A stretch of DNA of 64,000 nucleotides, from positions 302,223-366,222 of the forward strand of contig JAJEKB010020682.1 in assembly GCA_022393335.1 (NCBI GenBank), read 5' to 3'. The notes below the pieces were generated by a model. It was not told where the DNA came from. It worked only from the letters and a program-made list of their open reading frames with translations, and did no database searches. This DNA is from Macrotrachela quadricornifera (taxonomy: Eukaryota; Rotifera; Eurotatoria; Philodinida; Philodinidae). Below are positions 23,443 through 35,460 of the stretch, piece after piece (the first letter of the stretch is position 1; the number at the start of each line of letters is the position of its first letter). The translations under genes were made by a program, and so were the position numbers.

Positions 23443-23978
23443 CAGACTTTGTACTCATGTGATTTTAAACAAGAAATCATTTGACATATATTTGTAATTT
23501 ATATACAAGATGGAAAATAATCTTACTCAAAGGAGGAAATAAATAACTAGTTGTATTCAAAATTTTGGAAATATAAACTATGTATTGTCTGAAGTATCTC
23601 TTTTACAATTGCAAATAAAGTGACATTTATTAAATATTCTAATGCATCATCTATATCCCTGTAAGATCATCTACGAATGATTCGATGTATTATAGTAAAA
23701 TTTTGACAGTTTTCATTGTATTGTTGGAGAGCGTATTATTTTTATGGATTTGAAATATTTGTTAGGCCGACAGGAGAAGAACAATGACGACAATACAAAT
23801 GGTTGCTATTTAATAAAGAAAAATGTTGAAACTGTTCTCTGTTTTTGTACACCATTAACGCAACTAACATCATCAGTTGATGCTTTAAATTTTCCAATGC
23901 AGCTATCTAACTATATCTCGTCAATGTGCTCGGATTCATAGATCAATCAAGAATTAATTATAAACATATAGATATAGA

Positions 23979-24018
<40 letters not shown>

Positions 24019-24971
24019 TTTAGAAACAGAGGTCATCTTAAAGTATTTGGACAACGTTGTCGATCTTCTACAATTGGCAAAATTTTTTATTATTACTGAG
24101 CATTTTATTGTCCATTTGTCATTAGAATTAGGACAACATATATTATTCATGTTGTTTTTTTATTATCAAGTACATATACAATATGTACTAGAATGTCGCT
24201 GTCTTTATATCATAAACAGAAAGTACTGAATATTCTATAATAAATTATTTGTAAATTTATTTTCTTTCGATCTTTTCATAACCAACTAGACTCGAACGAT
24301 TAATCGCGATTATAACAAATCACGATTCATCGGTGATTTTGTTGTACCGTTATGCAATTGCTACTAAATCAATTATTTACTTAACTTAATATTTTTTAAC
24401 GCAGAGAGATGGTAAATAGTAATTGCGAGCATAGTAGTATATAAATATATATATATATGTAATGGAATATTCATAATGGTATAGTATAGTAGTAGATAAA
24501 ATGTCGTGGATTAATTGAGATTTTGTTCAAAAATCGGGATACAAATATGCTAAAATCCCCATTTTGGGAGATTTTATTGCGGTAGTCCTCACAATTAGTC
24601 GGAATAGTAAATCGTGATAAAATTGTTGATTTTCGCACTATTTTCATCACATAGATATTCATTAAATAGATGAAGAAATTATTTTTGTTAAAATTTTATT
24701 TTGCCGTTTTCTAGACATAAAGCTATTCTATGTATTATGACGCAATTTTTTATGCTAGTCATTGGATTCAAGAATGGAGAGATTTTGTGACTCTAGCTAT
24801 CACAGTAATATTTCAAACTTTCAATGTCAACTTTTCCGATCGAATATTTAAATTTATTCTGTCAGTCTAGAACAATGTATTAGAAGGTACAATTATACGA
24901 TTCGATCAAAACTAATAATTATTAGAAAAAAAGCAAAATGTAATCAAAACTTATGATTCACAAAATTTAGT
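23443..24971. repeat. Intergenic with (GA)n microsatellite
   Basis: A GA run of about 36 bp lies at 23980-24015, and an AT-rich alternating tract at about 24440-24462. The frame at 23744-23941 has no recognisable domain and is doubtful. Nothing else is seen between the convergent F-box gene and the DUF1917-like gene. Confidence 0.5.
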
Positions 24972-25436
24972 TCAAGTTTTTGGACACGGTATTCTATATA
25001 GATAGTTATGTTTTTGTCCTGTAGCTCTTGTTCCAGCAGAAGTTTGTTCATCAGATTTATATGACATCCACCCTGAAGGATTTCTGTAGAACATTTCTTT
25101 CACAAGTTTATATCCATATTGAATAATTTTCTCTGCATCTTCTACTGGTCCACAATAAAATAAGATCACTCCATCAGTGAAGCTACTGGCTCTTGGATTG
25201 TAGCAGAATGTTGACACCTTCATAGATTTTATTCCATCTAGTAATCCTGCACGATATTTGGCCTTGGCATAGTCCCACATCATATCGAGTTGGGATTTGT
25301 CATAGAATTGCATCCATTTGCCTCCATCTTCAGGATATTTTTCAGCAATTTCTGCTTTGTACTCATATAGCCATTGAGAGCTCATAGCTTCGCTTGGTTT
25401 CAGGTCGCAATTGACATAATTATCAATTGAAAACAT
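24972..25436 (-). CDS. DUF1917/BLES03-like (C11orf68-type) protein
   Basis: A 154-residue intronless frame with a good initiator Met. Conserved-looking blocks in order are GKWMQF (39-44), a W-rich helix (WDYAKAKYRAG), MKVST (72-76), a beta-strand segment GVILFYCG (89-96) with a following helix, and SYKSDEQTSAGTRATG (125-140). This order matches my memory of the BLES03/DUF1917 family: G-K-W start, A-K-V-S strand, an I-C-V-Y strand, then a Y-K-x-D...G motif. That family has an eIF4E-like fold and unknown function. It is shorter than vertebrate C11orf68. No signal peptide. The assignment is tentative; the reading frame itself is convincing. Confidence 0.6.
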   Translation of the reverse strand: MFSIDNYVNCDLKPSEAMSSQWLYEYKAEIAEKYPEDGGKWMQFYDKSQLDMMWDYAKAKYRAGLLDGIKSMKVSTFCYNPRASSFTDGVILFYCGPVEDAEKIIQYGYKLVKEMFYRNPSGWMSYKSDEQTSAGTRATGQKHNYLYRIPCPKT

Positions 25437-28400
25437 CCTTCAAAAACGAGAGAGAAAGAGTATATAATTTGTTTTCACCTCATATTCAATTTCACTGATC
25501 TACCAATTAATAGAAAAATAAAGTCACAGAAATTTACATTCACACATCTCTCTTATTCATCTTTTCTGTTTTTTTCTTACCTTCCTGGATCCCCTTATCT
25601 TCATTCTACTTCATCTTCTCATGCTCACAATGTCTTACCCTCAACTATCTTCACATGCACATAGACGAGGCTGATGAAATAGTGAAAAAAACGAATAAAA
25701 AATTACAAACAACATTTATACTATATCTTCAAAATATTTCAACCTAAAATATCGAATTATATTGAAACTGGACATAAAACAATTAGAAATAATGCATATC
25801 TGTTGGACCAAATTGAATATATACCATGTTTTGAATCGAGTTTATTTTTTTCACGAATATTTAAAAAAAGACTGAAATCTTATTAATAGAAAAAGGGCAA
25901 GCCGAGTTACATTTTGGTAACTAAAATTTTATAAAAGTTAAATAAATAAGTAATTTGTTTCATAGATATTTTACTTTTGCGAAGCTTTAATTACGAAAAG
26001 ATGGCTTGTCTTCTCTTCTTCCTATTGATGAGATTTCAATCTTTTTTTGAACATTTGTGAATTCCAGTTTCATTATAATTCAATATTTCAGTCTGAAACT
26101 TGTTGGGAATATAATATAGACATTGTTTGTAGTTTTCATGCAAATCGAATTCCAATAGTTAACATTATAAGATAGTTATACGCACAAAAAAATATATCCA
26201 TTTACTTTCACCTAACGCAATACGTTAATGTTGTAACTACGTAAATGTTTCATATTGTGTACTGTCTTTCTATATACATGTGGTAGAACAAGAAAGAGAA
26301 CGTAAATATTTATGGATTTTATTCGTCCATTATTATTGTGAAAGAAAAAGAAAAAGAAACTCTCCTATTATTTTCATTCGTTCTTATCACATAAATAAAT
26401 CCGCAATTTTCATGATTGTAGTGACTACAGCTTATGTTTCTTACTAAAAAACTACTCAAGTAGATACATAATATACGTTCTTGAATCAAATGTTTGAATT
26501 CTTGTAAAATTGTGTGTAACTCTAATATTTCTTATATACGTATCTAGATTAATCAGTTCCTTGGCACATACTTGTAATCTTGCACTATTTAAAAGTGTTA
26601 TTTTTTTCTGAAAACGCAATTTTGGCAGCGAATCTAAAACTATGAAGATTAATGTAGGTCTTCTCAATCGTTCGCAGAAATTGTTTAGTAAGTGTTCATC
26701 AGATGAATTTCTTAATAAAATTCACTGAAACTTTATATTCGAGGACATGTACACGGATGTGAATTCTTGAAACTACACAGAGTTGTCTGGAGAAAGGAAT
26801 AAGGAATCTTATCCCTTCCCATGCCCCATTAGAGAGTAAAAAATAGCTTAAGAAGGTAAGCAAAACGTAGCTTTCTTGAAGAGAATGTCTTTTTTCCATC
26901 ATAACGCTTCTTTCTTATTTGGAAAAACTCTTAGGCACCAGTCTGAAGTCAATCTTCCTTAATGTTAACAATTCCAAAGTTGCACAGGAGTGACGACAAT
27001 GGTAAAGGTTAGGTTAGTACTAAATATATGTTTCTACATACGACGAAGAACTATATCAAGTCACCATTCACGTAGACAAACACAATGTCAAATGTACCAA
27101 AGACACAGTATAGAAGATTCGCTTCGAAAGTCGAACTAAAAACACATAACTTTCAATAAAGAATCATTTACTCCAAGTGAGTGAATCATTCAAGAGACTT
27201 CATCTGCATGATAAATCTATATTTGTCTGTACTGGGTCGATAATCCAACCATCTTATCTTCCATTGGATATGCGACTTTCTTTTTACAATTGTTTCTATT
27301 CATTTGTTTATTTCTCTAAAAGCATAGACCACAGCAACGGCAGTGGAACCAGGTACAAAAATTCAAATAGGACTGGATCGATCGGTAAACCAGTCAGTTG
27401 AAAAAGGTTTCGATCAATGAAAGCTTATCATATAATTGCCAAATAAATGACGAATGAATTAGAGATTCTCTGTAAAATATCAAATTTCGTTTGTCATGAT
27501 TGTTTATGAGATGATATTTTGATGTGTATATGAATTTATATTTGAATTGAAAACTAAAAACCAAACTGATAGCCAGATCATTCTCTCATATTTATTTTTT
27601 ATCTTTCAATAGAAAAAATAAATATGATTGTTATATCCAAGTAATTGATGAAATATCATTAAGAATATTAAAACACAAATGAATTATAAAGGTATACAAT
27701 TGACTATCAATTAGAGAGACTTGTTCATCTTTGTTAGCATTCAAAGGTGATTGAGATGAAGATGAACGAACGAAGAAATAAATTAATATAAGTAGCATAA
27801 CATACGACAATATCTTTTTTGTATGAGTCCAAAATCACTGAAATTATAAATGTTCTGTCCTTGTTTGTTTTGAGGATTATTATGAAGATAGACCGTTTTG
27901 AACTGATGTAACTAATGAAAATCAAAGTAATTGTAAGTATGTCGTACAATGATGATCGGGTCTTTCATTATATCGGTATAGAGAATATCGAAGATAGTCT
28001 TATACATTCGAACATGCTTGTCACTTTGGCCTTTGAAATTCAATTGGAATAAAGAATTTTTCCATGTGACAGTAGTAATATGGTGTTATGTGTTTTCTCA
28101 TTTATAAATTACGAAACTTCGACCTAAACTTTAATCAATATACAAGTCTAATGATCATTAGAATATCCTAAATGTTTCAGACAGATCATAAAAATTAAGT
28201 TCATTTAAAAAGTTTTTGTTATCTGAAGAAAGGAAAATTCTCTTTTGACTATAACTCTCAAGATATTCTAATGATTATTCGGATCGTATGTAAGCAAAAT
28301 TTCAGGTTAAAAGTTTCTAATTTATTTAAGTTTCTTTAGGTTCTTTTTGATAATCTCAATATTATTCGATTGAATGAAATATAAATGAAACAAAAATAGA

Positions 28401-28443
28401 GAGAATACATTGGATGGATTTTTTGTAAGTAGTTCATACATGT
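25437..28443. other. Non-coding, nothing recognised
   Basis: About 3 kb without a convincing gene. Scattered 60-75 residue frames show no domain or splice context. Confidence 0.4.
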
Positions 28444-28635
28444 TCTAAATTAGATCGATCAATTGATGAACAAATAATTGACAGTGTTAAGCAAGAATTA
28501 AATAATGATAATCAAATTGGAATATTTTTATTTAGAAAATTTATAAATCTAATTGTAAAATGCTCTGAAATATTCCAAGACGATATTTTTCATTTTCTAA
28601 ACTTCAAAATAATCGATACCGAAAATGAATTGTAA
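28444..28635 (+). pseudogene. Unrecognised coding-like stretch without a start codon
   Basis: An open stretch of 63 codons plus stop. Its composition is that of a real protein: charged and amphipathic, beginning SKLDRSIDEQIIDSV and ending IIDTENEL. It has no ATG, and no clear acceptor site precedes it. It may be the last exon of a degraded gene. I do not recognise the family. Confidence 0.25.
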
Positions 28636-29554
28636 AGATTTTCAAATTTTCGATCAAACCAGTGATTACTCTTGTAAACACTGCAGTTTACTGATGAATT
28701 ACGATATATTTATTCGGATGAATAACAGAAAATAAATAAAGTTTTATAGATCTTTCTTCTTTGATGGTCTAAAATGAAAAATATAGATTCAGTTGAAAAG
28801 CAAAAAATATACTACAGATTTAATGCTTTAACAATCATTATCTTAAATAAACTTTCTTTTTCCAGAATTTTCAATGTATCATCCATTTTTATCATTAATC
28901 ACTCTGTGAAATAGTCACATCACACTATCATATTTATCTAATTCAAAGAAGAGTAGAATTATTGATAAAATATAAAATACTTATATGATTTGAAAATATT
29001 TATAAAATCCTTTGCTAAAGAAAAATAAATGATCAATTCATTGTCAAAATTACAACGATTATCATCAACGCACATATTTTATTACTTATTCATCTTTAAT
29101 ATCGTTTACTATTAGTCTATATCTAAATGTAAATAATCCATATATGGATTTACTCTTTTATCGTAACAATCACAGTATTATCTTGCCCTTCAATTCTTAA
29201 GATCTTAAAAAATAAATTACTTAGATTCGATTTATCTCAATTGTAATACAATATCGATAATTATGATGATAGAAGAAAGTATTATTTTTCAAGTTTATTT
29301 ATTCTCCACTCAATTTTCAATATTTTATAAAATACTATATTGATCCTGGTAATAAATATTATTAGAAAACAACAATAACAAGAAAAAATTTCTCAATCTA
29401 AACTTAATTTATTAGTCTTGCCAGTATAAAATAAAGGGATGTTCTGTATTTTGATTCGATTGAATATTGTCATCTTGTGAAGTAAGCATGTACAAAATAG
29501 GCAAAAATGTTTTTCCAGGAAAGTAACACTATTGCTTTGGATGGTAAACATAAC
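28636..29554. other. Non-coding, nothing recognised
   Basis: AT-rich with no supported feature. Confidence 0.4.
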
Positions 29555-29936
29555 TTATTTTATACCAGATTAAAATTGTGTCGAGAATGAGATTTATTAA
29601 TATTAAATAGTAAGAATTATTCAAATATTTTAATGTCGAGCTTAAAATTTTTTTAATATAAACAGTTTTGTAAAGCTCGATCAGTTCTATCGATTCATGA
29701 AAAAAATATCTAAGAAAAATGTTTTACTCTACCTGTGAATCAGAGATGTCCATCGCAGTTGAGAATCTGTCGCTGCCGCGATGGACATCTTCGCTGTGAA
29801 TCACTTGTGGTTTAATTTTCTATGTCAAAAAAAAAAATGAAATATATGAAAATTTTTTAAGTTCGACATTAAAAAATTTTAATAATTCTTATTAAATCTC
29901 ATTTTTGATACAATTGTAATCTGGTGTAAAATTATT
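29555..29936. mobile_element. Fold-back MITE with GC-rich central hairpin
   Basis: Arms of about 95 bp (29555-29655 and 29845-29936) are imperfect reverse complements, sharing TACCAGATTA at the ends and TTAATGTCGA(G/A)CTTAAAA inside. Near the centre GATGTCCATCGC (about 29745) faces GCGATGGACATC (about 29777), a perfect 12-bp stem that is GC-rich against an AT-rich surround. Confidence 0.65.
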
Positions 29937-30569
29937 TGTGTTTATCATTTCAAATTTATTCAATTATTAGATTAGAAATAAATTTTGATCGAACAAATAT
30001 CTGTCATTATTATACTATAACAAAATCTCTTTAGTTCTTCAAATCAATATGAATTTGATCTTTTCATTTAATATTTTACCATTAATTATTCGTTCGATAT
30101 TTTATTAAATTAAAAGAAAACAAATTTTCGACAATTCATCATTGAAATTAATTTGAAAAATAATATTCCATGTGATATAAACCGAATAAAAACAGGCAGT
30201 TTTGTCCAGTAAACCGGTTATAACCTATGCTAGTATGTGCAACTAGACCATATGGTTTGATTTGTTTTTTGAATGTTTGTGTAGCTAAGTTCAACAGATA
30301 TTTTTAGATTCATAGGATTTTTATTTCACGCAAAATAATAGTACAAGAAAACGTAAAAATACAAAACATAAAGAAAAAATGGTGAGAAATAAATTCAGAA
30401 AAATAAATATAAAAAAATGAGTGTAAAAATCAATAAAAAAAGTTTAAAGCAAAATAAATATAAAAATAATAAACAAGTAGCGCTCGTCTAAAGGCTTGCT
30501 TAGCTCTTTCTCGTAGAAATCCTGTTTCTAAACTACCATCAAGCTATTCATTTATAAAGTTAAAAACAC
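29937..30569. other. Non-coding, nothing recognised
   Basis: No supported feature is present. Confidence 0.4.
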
Positions 30570-31010
30570 CGAAGTCAGATTCAAGTTCCTGGATATTAAC
30601 TGCCTTTGACCAAACCTCATAAAAACAAATATTTTTTTTGTTAAAAACTTCTCGTTTTTTTAAAAAATTGAGCTGCAAAAAATTTTTAGAAAACAGGCTT
30701 CAGATTTCAATTCCTCGTCCTCGGTTACCCTTCGGTCAATCCTTATACGAAACATTTTTTTTGTACAAAAAGTGATTCTTTGTGTGAAAAAAATGAGTCT
30801 CAAAAAAAATTTTAAAAAAATAAAATCAGATTCGAATTCCTGAACGCCGATTGCCCTTCGGTCAACCCTTATGAAAAAATTTTTTTTTGTCAAAAAAGTG
30901 ATCGTTTGTGTAAAAAAATGATCCTTAAAAAAATTTTAAAAAACTAATATCAGATTCGGATTCTTCGACCCCGATTGCCCTTTGGTTAAATTTTATAGAA
31001 AATATTAATA
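30570..31010. repeat. Tandem repeat, ~125-bp unit, about 3.5 copies
   Basis: Units start with CAGATT(C/T) at 30576, 30701, 30827 and 30951, giving spacings of 125, 126 and 124. Each contains a GATTGCCCTTCGGTCAA-like word and poly-A/T runs. The last unit is truncated. A flanking word CTCTTTCTCGTAGA (about 30510) recurs inverted at about 31077, so the array may sit inside an inverted-repeat element. The 77-residue frame at 30660-30893 translates the repeat. Confidence 0.65.
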
Positions 31011-31634
31011 AAATGTTTTTTTGACGTTGTGCGGAGACACAAGCAATCAAACAATTTATGTTTCTAAGACTCTTCTCTACGAGAAAGAGAATATTGAAAG
31101 AATGAATCTGAAAGGGTATAAAATTAAAAAAATAATTTAATAAATTTCGAAATAATTCATATAAAAAGTGAATATCAATAACTTGAATATTAAATAAAAT
31201 TAATGCTTACTTGAACTCTGTCGTCGTTAAAATATATTCGTACCTTTCAGCAAGTAAAAAAACAAAATAAACAATACAGCACATGAGCACATGTACATGT
31301 ATGTATATATATATATTTTTTTTTCGTTCTGCAATAGCCGTTCTCTTTCTATTATATATAGTTGATTGAAATGTTATCGATTTACTGCTCGTTCCTCTCG
31401 ATAAACCGCAGTTAACTATTGGTTTGCCCGATTTTATCGGTTAACCGGCAGTTTGTCCGGTTCGATCGCTTTCCCGTTAAAAGTGATCCGATATTCATGA
31501 CATACGATTTTGTTTTTTGACAAGAAATTACATTCCTAAAAAATATAGAAAAAGATTTATTTTTCTACATTGAAAGATATTAATCAAAATATTTATTTTT
31601 TAGTTTTTTTTTTGTGTTATTTTCCGTTTGTCCT
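31011..31634. other. Non-coding with TA-rich microsatellite
   Basis: A short TATG/TATA run lies near 31296-31316. Near 31395-31470 there is a motif series of GTTAACT and CCGGTT words of unknown meaning. No gene is seen. Confidence 0.35.
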
Positions 31635-32480
31635 ACATATGATACTTTGCGATTAATGTGAAAACAAATGTATAATCGTGTGTTACTGGGCATTATCATG
31701 TCAATATTCATCTACTTGAAATACTTAGAAAATGAATCATAAAAATAATTGATTAACTGAAAATTAGTTTAACTCTTATAAGAAATATTTTGCAAGATAA
31801 GAAAATAGAGTTTTCATGTCAAATATTTTGTACGGATAAATCATGATATTTATCATAATTTTAGGTCATTTAATAAAGTTTCAGAACACAACAGATCATA
31901 ATAGTAAATAGAAAGAAGATTTTAATCAAAATAAAGTGTTTGATCAATGAAAAGATTAGTAAACGATGATTTTTGAACTTTGACAACTGAAACAGCCATC
32001 AAATTGCAATTTTTTATTTTCATTAAAAATCTAAAATAATAATCACCAAAAATAACGAAAAATCCCCTTTTTTTGTTGTTTTAATATAGAATGTAATGGA
32101 AGTAATATAATAATAAATACATTATGAAAATTTCACTAAATATTATCAATAATTTACTCAACATCAACACTTATTATACATGTACGATTATTTATAATAT
32201 TTAGACATAAAATTTTTCGAATACGAGTACAAATACAAATGTTTTGGTTATGTTATCTTTCTCTGATTCTTGCAAAAGAACACTCGATTTTTCTTTGCCT
32301 ACATTTCGAAGGTAATTTTTCTCACATGTATGTTAATACAAAACAAAAATTTTTCTTCATGGTCCATCGAACACCATAATCATTGATCATTATAAACGTT
32401 CTTAAACATATTAAATAATAATATACTCATAATAAAACAACTAATCATCCTTATTATAAGTATTCATAAATGTAATAAAT
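31635..32480. repeat. Right arm of the ~0.9-kb inverted repeat shared with 4.9-5.8 kb
   Basis: Reverse-complement partner of 4860-5765. It ends about 60 bp before the lectin TATA box and so forms the distal upstream region of that gene. No coding capacity is visible. Confidence 0.7.
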
Positions 32481-32541
32481 AATAACATATTCAAAAGATA
32501 TAACTAATCATCTTACATACCTACGCATTGCACACGGATCC

Positions 32542-32549
32542 TATAAAAG
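32542..32549 (+). promoter_or_regulatory. TATA box of the lectin gene
   Basis: TATAAAAG in a locally less AT-rich context (GGATCC just before, GGGAAG after). It lies about 80 bp before a plausible splice donor at 32624 and 437 bp before the lectin start codon. A transcription start about 30 bp downstream would give a short non-coding first exon. Confidence 0.6.
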
Positions 32550-32623
32550 GGAAGAAGTATTATGATGAATATACAAGATTTATTACAATCTCATCGAGAA
32601 CCAAAAAACAAAACCAAACTTAA

Positions 32624-32949
32624 GTATACATTTTATCTTATTATTCTCATATTTAAAATAGAAAAGAATATTTTTTTTTTTATTAAGTTTACTCAGTAGT
32701 AGAGTTTATATACAATTATCAAGTAATAATGATTTTTAAAACATCTTGTATATATATCTCAAGAGATTTTTGGATAATCAAAATAAGTCAAATAATTTAT
32801 TCTAATTAATGTCTTTCTTCCAAATAGATCAAATAGTCTTTTCTCTCTGATTTACAAAAACTAACAGACATTTATTTCATATATTATTGTTATATAATTC
32901 TTAAAATAGTGAAAATGATAATAATTATTCAAATTATTTTTTATTTCAG
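32624..32949 (+). other. Probable 5'-UTR intron of the lectin gene
   Basis: Donor GTATAC at 32624 and acceptor TTTATTTCAG ending at 32949 enclose 326 nt. The coding exon then starts 29 nt before the ATG at 32979. The alternative is that the acceptor receives a trans-spliced leader, since bdelloids use spliced-leader trans-splicing. The sequence cannot separate the two. Confidence 0.45.
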
Positions 32950-32978
32950 CAATTAATCAATATCAAACAATCGTATAG

Positions 32979-33404
32979 ATGGCAGTAAATCATATTCTTG
33001 GTTATTATATTCGATCAAAACTGAATGGTTTTGTTCTTGATACTGCAGAGGGAAAAGTTTCACAAGGCACACATGTCGTTAGTAATCCATTAAAAATTGA
33101 CGATCATGATAATCAACATCAATTATGGACCTTTAATGACAATGGTAGTATTAAACATCTGAAAAGTGGTTTAGTACTTGATATTCATGGTAGTGATAAA
33201 AAAACTTTAATTATACATCCAGCTCATGGTGGTGACAATCAAAAATGGAAAGTAGAAAATAAAACAGGTGAAATAGTCAATCCAGCCACAAATAATGTTG
33301 TTGACATTGAAAAAGCAAATACTCATGCCGCTGCTGGAATAATTGCACATCCAAAAGATAATAGTAATAATCAAAAATGGGAAGTTGTTGCAAGATTTAA
33401 TTAA
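32979..33404 (+). CDS. Ricin B-type lectin domain protein (beta-trefoil)
   Basis: A 141-residue frame that is essentially one beta-trefoil domain. Three homologous repeats carry the family signature: GFVLD and QLW (17-21, 48-50), GLVLDIHG and NQKW (64-71, 87-90), and NNVVDIEKA and NQKW (105-113, 131-134). The (Q/N)-x-W motifs are the ricin-B hallmark, and the D in each V-x-D strand normally contacts sugar. There is no signal peptide and no enzymatic partner domain, so it is a stand-alone lectin and probably intracellular. Ligand unknown. An AATAAA lies at about 33483. TATA box and leader intron are annotated separately. Confidence 0.85.
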   Translation: MAVNHILGYYIRSKLNGFVLDTAEGKVSQGTHVVSNPLKIDDHDNQHQLWTFNDNGSIKHLKSGLVLDIHGSDKKTLIIHPAHGGDNQKWKVENKTGEIVNPATNNVVDIEKANTHAAAGIIAHPKDNSNNQKWEVVARFN

Positions 33405-35460
33405 AACTTTTCACATTAAAATATTCTATTATTAATCTATGTAGTGTAGAAAAACTAACCTTTATTTTAAAATTTTATAATAAATAAAATTCTTATCAAT
33501 ATATATCTTTGAATTAGGCAAATATATGCAACTACAACTTGTAATTGATCTCTTGAATAAAAAGGAACAATAAACTTGAGTTTATCAATGTGAAAAATGA
33601 ATGTATCTTCACTTTATTAACGCAATTGCATATATTCACACTCTATTTGTAATAATTGATAAATTATTTAAAATTAAATGATTCAATTCAAAAATTATCA
33701 AAAATTTAAATATTTTTGAATTATTTGAATAAGACACGAAATTAATGGGCAATAATTCGATATGTTTTCTTAGTAAAATGAAACATTAATAGATGAAAAT
33801 AATACATTGTTTTGACATATGATTGTGCAAACATTGAAATAATATAATATTGTACAACATGATTTATCATTCAAGACGATATTGGATGTGTATTATATTT
33901 TTCTTTCTATTCTTTCGCTTTTTTGCGTTCGTTAAACTTGACAAATAAATTAAGTAGACGTGCTCTTATTTATCATTCACATACATACCTTAATATAATC
34001 AAAATTAAGGTGAAACAAGCAAAAGAGAGAGAGAGAGAGAGTAAAATAACAAACAATATTAATGATTATTGTAAAACAAAAAATATGAAAAATAGATTTG
34101 ATACAAAGAAAATACTTTCGTGAAAAATAATAATAAGATAACATGAATTTATATTTTAATAAACCAACAAATTGATTTATTTATTTTTTTTAAAGATAGT
34201 ATAGATTAAGTGAAAATCATATTAAGAATATGACATTTTTTTTTTGATAATAATAATTAAATTCTTTTGTTATGAGAATAAAAGTATATCTATTCTATTC
34301 ACCACAATAATTTCTAATTAAATTTAGAAGATCAACTGAGATGATTATTTTTTATCGAGAGAAATTACAGAGAAATTTTCATTATCAAGTTCAATTAATC
34401 TTTTATTTTTATTTTTTATTGAATCAGTAAAATGCATCTATTTATTGACATGATTGCTCATTTAAAGATCTTCATGTAATTGTATAATAACAATCAATAT
34501 CATTATTATCAATAATATTTTCATTATTTTTCAGTAGTATCATGACTAATATGATTAGAAAAAAATCATCTCTTAATGATTAAAAATTCTGAATACATTT
34601 CATAATCAATTTTCATCTCACAAACCATTGTTCAAATCATTCTAAAAACCTTTTCTTGTCTATGTGCTAATGAATTCGAAAAAAAACAATTTCGTTTTTT
34701 ACAAAAACTCTCAACTATTCAGAAACCTTTAAAGGTTTTCAGTCCCCTATAACATTTACGAAAATACCCATTTGAACACCTTAAAACTATTTTCAAATAG
34801 TATTATGTTATATTCAAAGTTCTAAACGATATTTTCGGAAATCGAAAAAGTTCATTTGATATTCGAATATTCTAAATCACAAAAAAAAGATATTATAGGA
34901 AACCTAAAGAAATTTCTAAATTACCACTAATTCTGTGAACTTTTCAGTAAATAGTTTTTCAGTGCAAAATATCCGAAAAACAATAACAATAATTATAATT
35001 TATAAAATTGGATTAATTAATTCCATGGGGAGGAACGTTATTAGGATTGAGAGTGTTTCATCATCACCCACTCTATTCCACCAATACATTTCAATACTCC
35101 TTTTAAGTCTAAAGTGAAGCAGATATGACAACTCTGAGTGCGTGGATAGTTTTTCGTTTTTTTTTCTATAAACATTAACTATGAAAGCTTCTTGATTACA
35201 AGATCATTTTGAATCACTCTATATTTTAATGTTCAGAAATAATTATGCATCTCCAAAATGAATAAACAGAGAATATAATATTGTTATCATGATTCTAATA
35301 CAGTGGAAAAAAATAAAACTAATGTGAACGGGAGTGCTGCAAACCCATGGTAGCTGAAACTATTAGTGTCTCCATCAACTCTTACTCATACTGGTAGTGA
35401 CGCTACTGATTCTAGTTACCAAGAAGATGCAAGACTCTTGTGTGTAAGTATATGAAGTTC
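33405..35460. other. Non-coding, nothing recognised
   Basis: A short GA run lies at about 34024-34041. Frames at 33923-34123 and 34935-35117 have no domain. This is the 3' flank of both the lectin and RidA genes, which are convergent. Confidence 0.45.
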
